DNA of 17,556 nt from DASYAN01 sp036501345 (GTDB taxonomy: Bacteria; Chloroflexota; Ktedonobacteria; Ktedonobacterales; Ktedonobacteraceae). Location of the stretch: NCBI GenBank assembly GCA_036501345.1, contig DASYAN010000063.1, positions 1 through 17,556 on the forward strand, in the 5' to 3' direction. Position 1 is the stretch's first letter, and each line of letters opens with the position of its first letter. Both the position numbers and the translations under genes were made by a program. The notes beneath the pieces are model-generated. The model was not told where the DNA came from. It did no database searches and worked only from the letters and a program-made list of their open reading frames with translations. Shown here one piece after another: positions 14,523 to 17,556 of this stretch.

Positions 14523-14552
14523 AGTGTAAGTGTCTATTGGAAGAGCTGTCAA
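14523..14552 (-). promoter_or_regulatory. Candidate promoter of the Pro/Thr-rich gene
   Basis: On the minus strand: a perfect -35 TTGACA (14552-14547), an 18-bp spacer and TACACT (14528-14523, 4 of 6 matches). The predicted start near 14516 gives a leader of about 114 nt. Confidence 0.5.
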
Positions 14553-14665
14553 GCAAATAGAAAGATGTACTAATATCTCTCTTTGTTATAAAACAAGCTT
14601 GTAATGAAGCCAGATATTTCTTTCATTGCTGACCATTATCGATTTCTAGGGGATCATGACGACGA

Positions 14666-14717
14666 AAACCCGCCATAAGCCACGCTAGTTTGCACTGCAG
14701 CGGGTTATGGCGGGTTT
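14666..14717 (-). terminator. Intrinsic terminator of the sigma factor gene
   Basis: A 13-bp perfect stem joins 14666-14678 (AAACCCGCCATAA) to 14705-14717, with a 26-nt loop that contains a small CGCT/AGCG stem. On the minus strand the hairpin ends in TTTT (14668-14665). It lies about 40 bp after the sigma gene stop. Confidence 0.75.
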
Positions 14718-14757
14718 AATTTGAGACTGAGACGATCAAATCAAGGTTGAAAGTCCA

Positions 14758-15936
14758 CTAAGCAAAATCGTGCAACAAATGGACCTGGACAGGTTGACGA
14801 AGCATACGCAGAGCTTTTACTTCGATCTGACGAATGCGTTCCCGTGTCAGTTTAAAATGGGAACTAAGCTCTTCTAATGTATGACAGTATCCATCCTGCA
14901 GTCCGTAGCGCATTTCAATCACTTGACGCTCTCTCTGACTGAGCGTATCAAGAGCCCTTGAAATCTGGTCACGCAGAACTTGGTGTGTCACAACTTCAGC
15001 CGGAGCTGCTGCCTGTATATCTTCTAAAGTGTCTGCTAGATGGTACTGTTCATCATCTATAAGGGGAGCATCCAGTGAGATGGGTGCTTCCGCCATGCTT
15101 TGTAATTCAACGATGCGCTCTTTCGTCAAGTTTGTTGCCTGGGCCACCTCTTCCGGGAATGGATCCCGTCCAAGATCCTGGTAGAGCTGACGAGTGATAC
15201 GCTTTATTTTATAAATTAATTCAACGACGTGCACTGGAATATGAATGGTGCGTGTATGTTCAGCAACCGCTCTGCTGATTGCTTGACGAATCCACCATGT
15301 TGCATAGGTGCTAAAACGAAATCCTCGCAATGGATCAAATTTCTGTGCAGCGCGTATTAGTCCCAGATTCCCTTCCTGGATGAGATCTAGTAAGGAAACC
15401 CCATGGTTATTGTAACGTTTCGCTACGCTCACGACAAGACGCAGGTTGGCCTCAACTATACGTCGTTGTGCTTCAATATCACCATCGACAACGCGGCGGG
15501 CTAATTGCATCTCTTGCTCGGCTGTTAGCAAGGGATAACGCCCAATTTCCGCAAGATATTGCCTGATGGCATTCTCAACTTCGCTTTCACCACTTTCTTC
15601 GCTTTCATCCTCTTCATCCAGATAAGTTTCCTCTTCATCTTGGAATTCCGGCGAGAGGGTATTTCCTCTTCTCCTTCTCGATCTGGACTCTAGACCGCCA
15701 GTATTCAGAGAGAAGTGTTCTTCTTCATTTTGATAAGAATATTCTTCAAGATTCTCATCTATCTTTTTTAGATTAGCTCTCTTCGCTCTGCTCGTGGTCG
15801 TTGTTGTATGGTGAGTGATTGACTTTTTGCGTGCTCGTTGGGTATGCTGCCTTTCTTCACATGTAGAAGTTAAATGCCGCTGTTCATCGAAACACACTGT
15901 TTGTAATATGTTTGCCTGTTTGGTCTTGGCTACCAT
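14758..15936 (-). CDS. RNA polymerase sigma-70 family factor (RpoD/SigA-like)
   Basis: A 392-aa sigma factor that directs RNA polymerase to -10/-35 promoters. Residues 1-117 are poorly conserved, with a basic patch (84-90) followed by an acidic run (99-119). The sigma-70 core follows: region 1.2 (NAIRQYLAEIGRYPLLTAEQE, from 122), region 2 with NLRLVVSVAKRY and FSTYATWWIRQAI (to about 220), region 3, and region 4 (318-385) with a helix-turn-helix ending LTRERIRQIEVKALRMLR. The match to regions 2.4 and 4.2 of group 1/group 2 sigmas is close, so recognition of TTGACA/TATAAT-type promoters is expected. Whether it is the essential housekeeping sigma or a group 2 paralogue cannot be decided. AAGGAG (15944-15949, read in reverse) lies 7 nt before the ATG. 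Confidence 0.93.
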   Translation of the reverse strand: MVAKTKQANILQTVCFDEQRHLTSTCEERQHTQRARKKSITHHTTTTTSRAKRANLKKIDENLEEYSYQNEEEHFSLNTGGLESRSRRRRGNTLSPEFQDEEETYLDEEDESEESGESEVENAIRQYLAEIGRYPLLTAEQEMQLARRVVDGDIEAQRRIVEANLRLVVSVAKRYNNHGVSLLDLIQEGNLGLIRAAQKFDPLRGFRFSTYATWWIRQAISRAVAEHTRTIHIPVHVVELIYKIKRITRQLYQDLGRDPFPEEVAQATNLTKERIVELQSMAEAPISLDAPLIDDEQYHLADTLEDIQAAAPAEVVTHQVLRDQISRALDTLSQRERQVIEMRYGLQDGYCHTLEELSSHFKLTRERIRQIEVKALRMLRQPVQVHLLHDFA

Positions 15937-16078
15937 ATACCTACTCCTTAAACCTCAAATCCCATTCCACAAATTGGTAACCGGAGACTGGTGATGCTGA
16001 ATTGTGCCCTTTGTTTGTTTCAATCTCGAATGAGTCCTCCATACCCCTTCTTGCTTGAGCACGATTAGCAGCACACTG

Positions 16079-16095
16079 CCCGAAAATTTTTCGGG
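16079..16095. promoter_or_regulatory. 17-nt palindrome upstream of the sigma gene
   Basis: CCCGAAAA-T-TTTTCGGG is a perfect inverted repeat with 8-bp arms and one central base. The geometry fits a dimeric regulator site better than an RNA hairpin. It lies about 145 bp upstream of the sigma start codon. Confidence 0.4.
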
Positions 16096-16203
16096 TATGT
16101 TCCCCCTACATGTTATTACTGCAAGATATGTGCCAATATAGAGATATCATATCAACCTTGCTTGAAACTCTTTGAAACTGGAGAGATCTGCAAGCATAAT
16201 CAG

Positions 16204-16247
16204 CAGCACCTGGAAAAAATTTCCAGGTGCTGTGGAAATTTCCGCAG
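16204..16247. repeat. Overlapping inverted repeats sharing a GGAAA/TTTCC core
   Basis: CAGCACCTGGAAA (16204-16216) pairs perfectly with 16220-16232 (13 bp, AAA loop). Overlapping it, 16230-16247 forms an 18-nt palindrome centred on GGAAATTTCC with one G-U pair. The shared GGAAA/TTTCC arms allow alternative pairings. No T tract follows on either strand. The block ends about 22 bp before the HEAT-like gene's -35 box. Confidence 0.55.
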
Positions 16248-16268
16248 TTGATTTGTAGTTTTTTGTCC

Positions 16269-16297
16269 TCGACTCCAAAGCGCTAACGTGGTACAAT
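16269..16297 (+). promoter_or_regulatory. Candidate promoter of the HEAT-like gene
   Basis: TCGACT (16269-16274, 4 of 6 matches), a 17-bp spacer and TACAAT (16292-16297, 5 of 6). The predicted start near 16304 gives a leader of about 44 nt. Confidence 0.55.
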
Positions 16298-16347
16298 GCC
16301 TTGCATCGATACTGCCCAAAGAGGGTCCTAATAAGGAGAAATTTGTT

Positions 16348-17556
16348 ATGTCACGAGGGCGCAAAGGATCACCACAAGAGAGTGTGGATAGTATTTTGCT
16401 TGCCATCAGTCGCAGCGAAGATGTTGATGAAGATACGATGTTGCGCTATCTAGATCGTCTCGATGAAGAATGGGCTGAAGGTGCACGGGAGAAGGTCTTA
16501 CGTCTGCTTCGTAGTAACGATGCTATGGCCCAAGCTGCTGCTATCCGTATTCTAGGTGAATTGGCTACCGATTTCGATATTGAGGTACTAGAAGATTTTG
16601 TGGCTGATCCTACAATTAGCGATATGGCAAAGCTCTCACTCTCTCCTATTTTAAAAGAACTGGGCTCTGAAATGGCTGATGATGGGATTATTGAATACCT
16701 CAATGATCCTGCTGGCGCAATTCGGCAGATGCAATTACGTCTTCTTGAAATTGTTGGACAGAGTGAAATGGGTGTAGAAACCATTCTAGACGATGTGGTA
16801 TCGATGCCTGTTGAGCGACGTCTGGGCTTTATTCATTGGCTCGGCAATAGCAATGATCCTCGTGCTGTCAGTCTCCTGATCCCCTTGTTAGTACATCAAA
16901 CCGGAAAAATTGTCATGGAAGTGATTGATGCGCTAGAACAATTGGGACCTATCGCCGTTAATCATACCATCCCGGCTCTAAATTATTTCATCGCAACTAC
17001 CTCAAATCGCGAGCTAAAACAACATGCACGCGCTGTGCTAGGGCGGTTGACAATGCAATCAATGTTGGGAATAGAGGATGCAGCTCTGATGGAGGCTCGC
17101 CGATACCAATTACCTGTTCACGAGGCACGGGTGAGTTCTATTGATGGTTCTGGTACCCAATTGATCATGCTCTCCTGGATGCGCCCTGATGGACTGATCA
17201 AAGGCATCAATGTGTTGAGTCAGTATCAAAAAGGCATTAAGGACTGTTATGGGGTGGATGAAATGGATGCGGAGCACTGGGAGTCATTGGTAAGTGACCT
17301 CAATGAACAGGGCTTCAGCAGCTTTATTGTGCCTTTTGAATATGCCCGTGCTCTCATTCTCGAGGCTCGTGCTTACAATAAACGTTCACGTTCCAAATTG
17401 CCTATTGCTTATGCCATCTGGCGTCCCTTGATCGAAGGTCTCCTACCCATAAAAAAGTTCACATCGCCGTATCTGACAATCCTAGAGCCAATTCCTCTCG
17501 ATTCTGCTACGCAGGCTTTAGCACAGCAAGGTGACGAGCTTTATGAGCTGAACGAA
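16348..17556 (+). CDS. HEAT-repeat-like protein with unknown C-terminal domain (3' incomplete)
   Basis: The open frame runs from ATG 16348 to the window edge (403 codons, no stop), so the C-terminus is missing. AAGGAG (16333-16338) lies 9 nt before the ATG. Residues about 12-240 are helical and repeat-like, with segments such as AQAAAIRILGELA and NDPRAVSLLIPLL, typical of HEAT/armadillo scaffolds. Residues about 255-365 form a domain that aligns with residues 135-245 of the TPR protein at 9390: SG..QL..LW near the start, a shared G(I/V)KD, and YARALILEARAYNK matching ARGRRLLLEALAVNK. It is soluble, with no signal peptide. Function is unknown; a protein-interaction role is inferred. It is divergent from the sigma factor gene. 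Confidence 0.8.
   Translation, partial: MSRGRKGSPQESVDSILLAISRSEDVDEDTMLRYLDRLDEEWAEGAREKVLRLLRSNDAMAQAAAIRILGELATDFDIEVLEDFVADPTISDMAKLSLSPILKELGSEMADDGIIEYLNDPAGAIRQMQLRLLEIVGQSEMGVETILDDVVSMPVERRLGFIHWLGNSNDPRAVSLLIPLLVHQTGKIVMEVIDALEQLGPIAVNHTIPALNYFIATTSNRELKQHARAVLGRLTMQSMLGIEDAALMEARRYQLPVHEARVSSIDGSGTQLIMLSWMRPDGLIKGINVLSQYQKGIKDCYGVDEMDAEHWESLVSDLNEQGFSSFIVPFEYARALILEARAYNKRSRSKLPIAYAIWRPLIEGLLPIKKFTSPYLTILEPIPLDSATQALAQQGDELYELNE

Larger units (their letters stand above)
14403..14757. other. 355-bp region between the sigma and Pro/Thr-rich genes
   Basis: It holds the sigma-gene terminator, a candidate promoter for the Pro/Thr-rich gene and a 15-nt palindrome just after that promoter. 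No gene is seen. Confidence 0.6.
15937..16347. other. 411-bp divergent region rich in palindromes
   Basis: It lies between the sigma gene (-) and the HEAT-like gene (+). It contains palindromes at 16079-16095, 16204-16232 and 16230-16247 and the plus-strand promoter at 16269-16297. No clear -35/-10 pair was found for the sigma gene. Confidence 0.55.

Noticed and set aside
1..17556. CRISPR arrays, tRNA or rRNA genes, insertion-sequence transposases
   Set aside because: No regularly spaced repeats, no tRNA cloverleaf or rRNA sequence, and no transposase frame was found on either strand.

Overview
The window looks like a chromosomal segment of roughly 50% GC from a Chloroflexota bacterium, most likely of the class Ktedonobacteria. 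The reasons are a mixture of features rather than one marker: a T-box-controlled leuS, a long-N-terminus RecG, an ArsA/Get3-like ATPase with a C-terminal alpha-crystallin-like domain, large HEAT/TPR proteins with no obvious relatives, and a HEARO/omega-RNA-like element, an RNA class known to be abundant in Ktedonobacter. The taxonomic call is an inference.

Layout. 1-100: the 3' end of a T-box leader (antiterminator and terminator), then leuS (+). 2669-3504: a long gene-free stretch with strong hairpins and palindromes, then a 70-aa gene of unknown function (+) with a clear intrinsic terminator. 3895-4794: a squalene/phytoene synthase-family gene (-), divergent from an ArsA/Get3-like ATPase gene (5151-6332, +). 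6558-9263: recG (+) with what looks like its own promoter. 9390-11732: a 780-aa protein (+) with an uncharacterised domain, an NTF2-like segment and TPRs. 11773-12723: an unrecognised 317-aa protein (-). 12731-13165: a large structured RNA on the minus strand, directly upstream of that gene. 13224-14402: a Pro/Thr-rich membrane protein (-). 14758-15936: a sigma-70 factor (-), divergent from a HEAT-like protein (16348 to the window end, +, incomplete).

Most exciting points. (1) The 435-nt minus-strand RNA has many nested hairpins and resembles a HEARO (IscB omega-RNA), but no IscB gene lies nearby. A consensus-like promoter would start transcription about 18 nt before the first scaffold helix, which is where an IscB guide would sit. 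The RNA ends within 10 nt of the start codon of an unrelated gene, so it may be an orphan or co-opted omega-RNA. (2) The 780-aa TPR protein and the incomplete HEAT-like protein share a domain of about 110 residues that I do not recognise. (3) The ArsA-like ATPase has the architecture of the Get3d class and no arsenic genes around it.

Most genes seem to be separate transcription units. Candidate sigma-A-type promoters are visible before the ArsA-like gene, recG, the TPR gene, the Pro/Thr-rich gene, the RNA and the HEAT-like gene. All functions are read from sequence motifs alone; no database search was possible.
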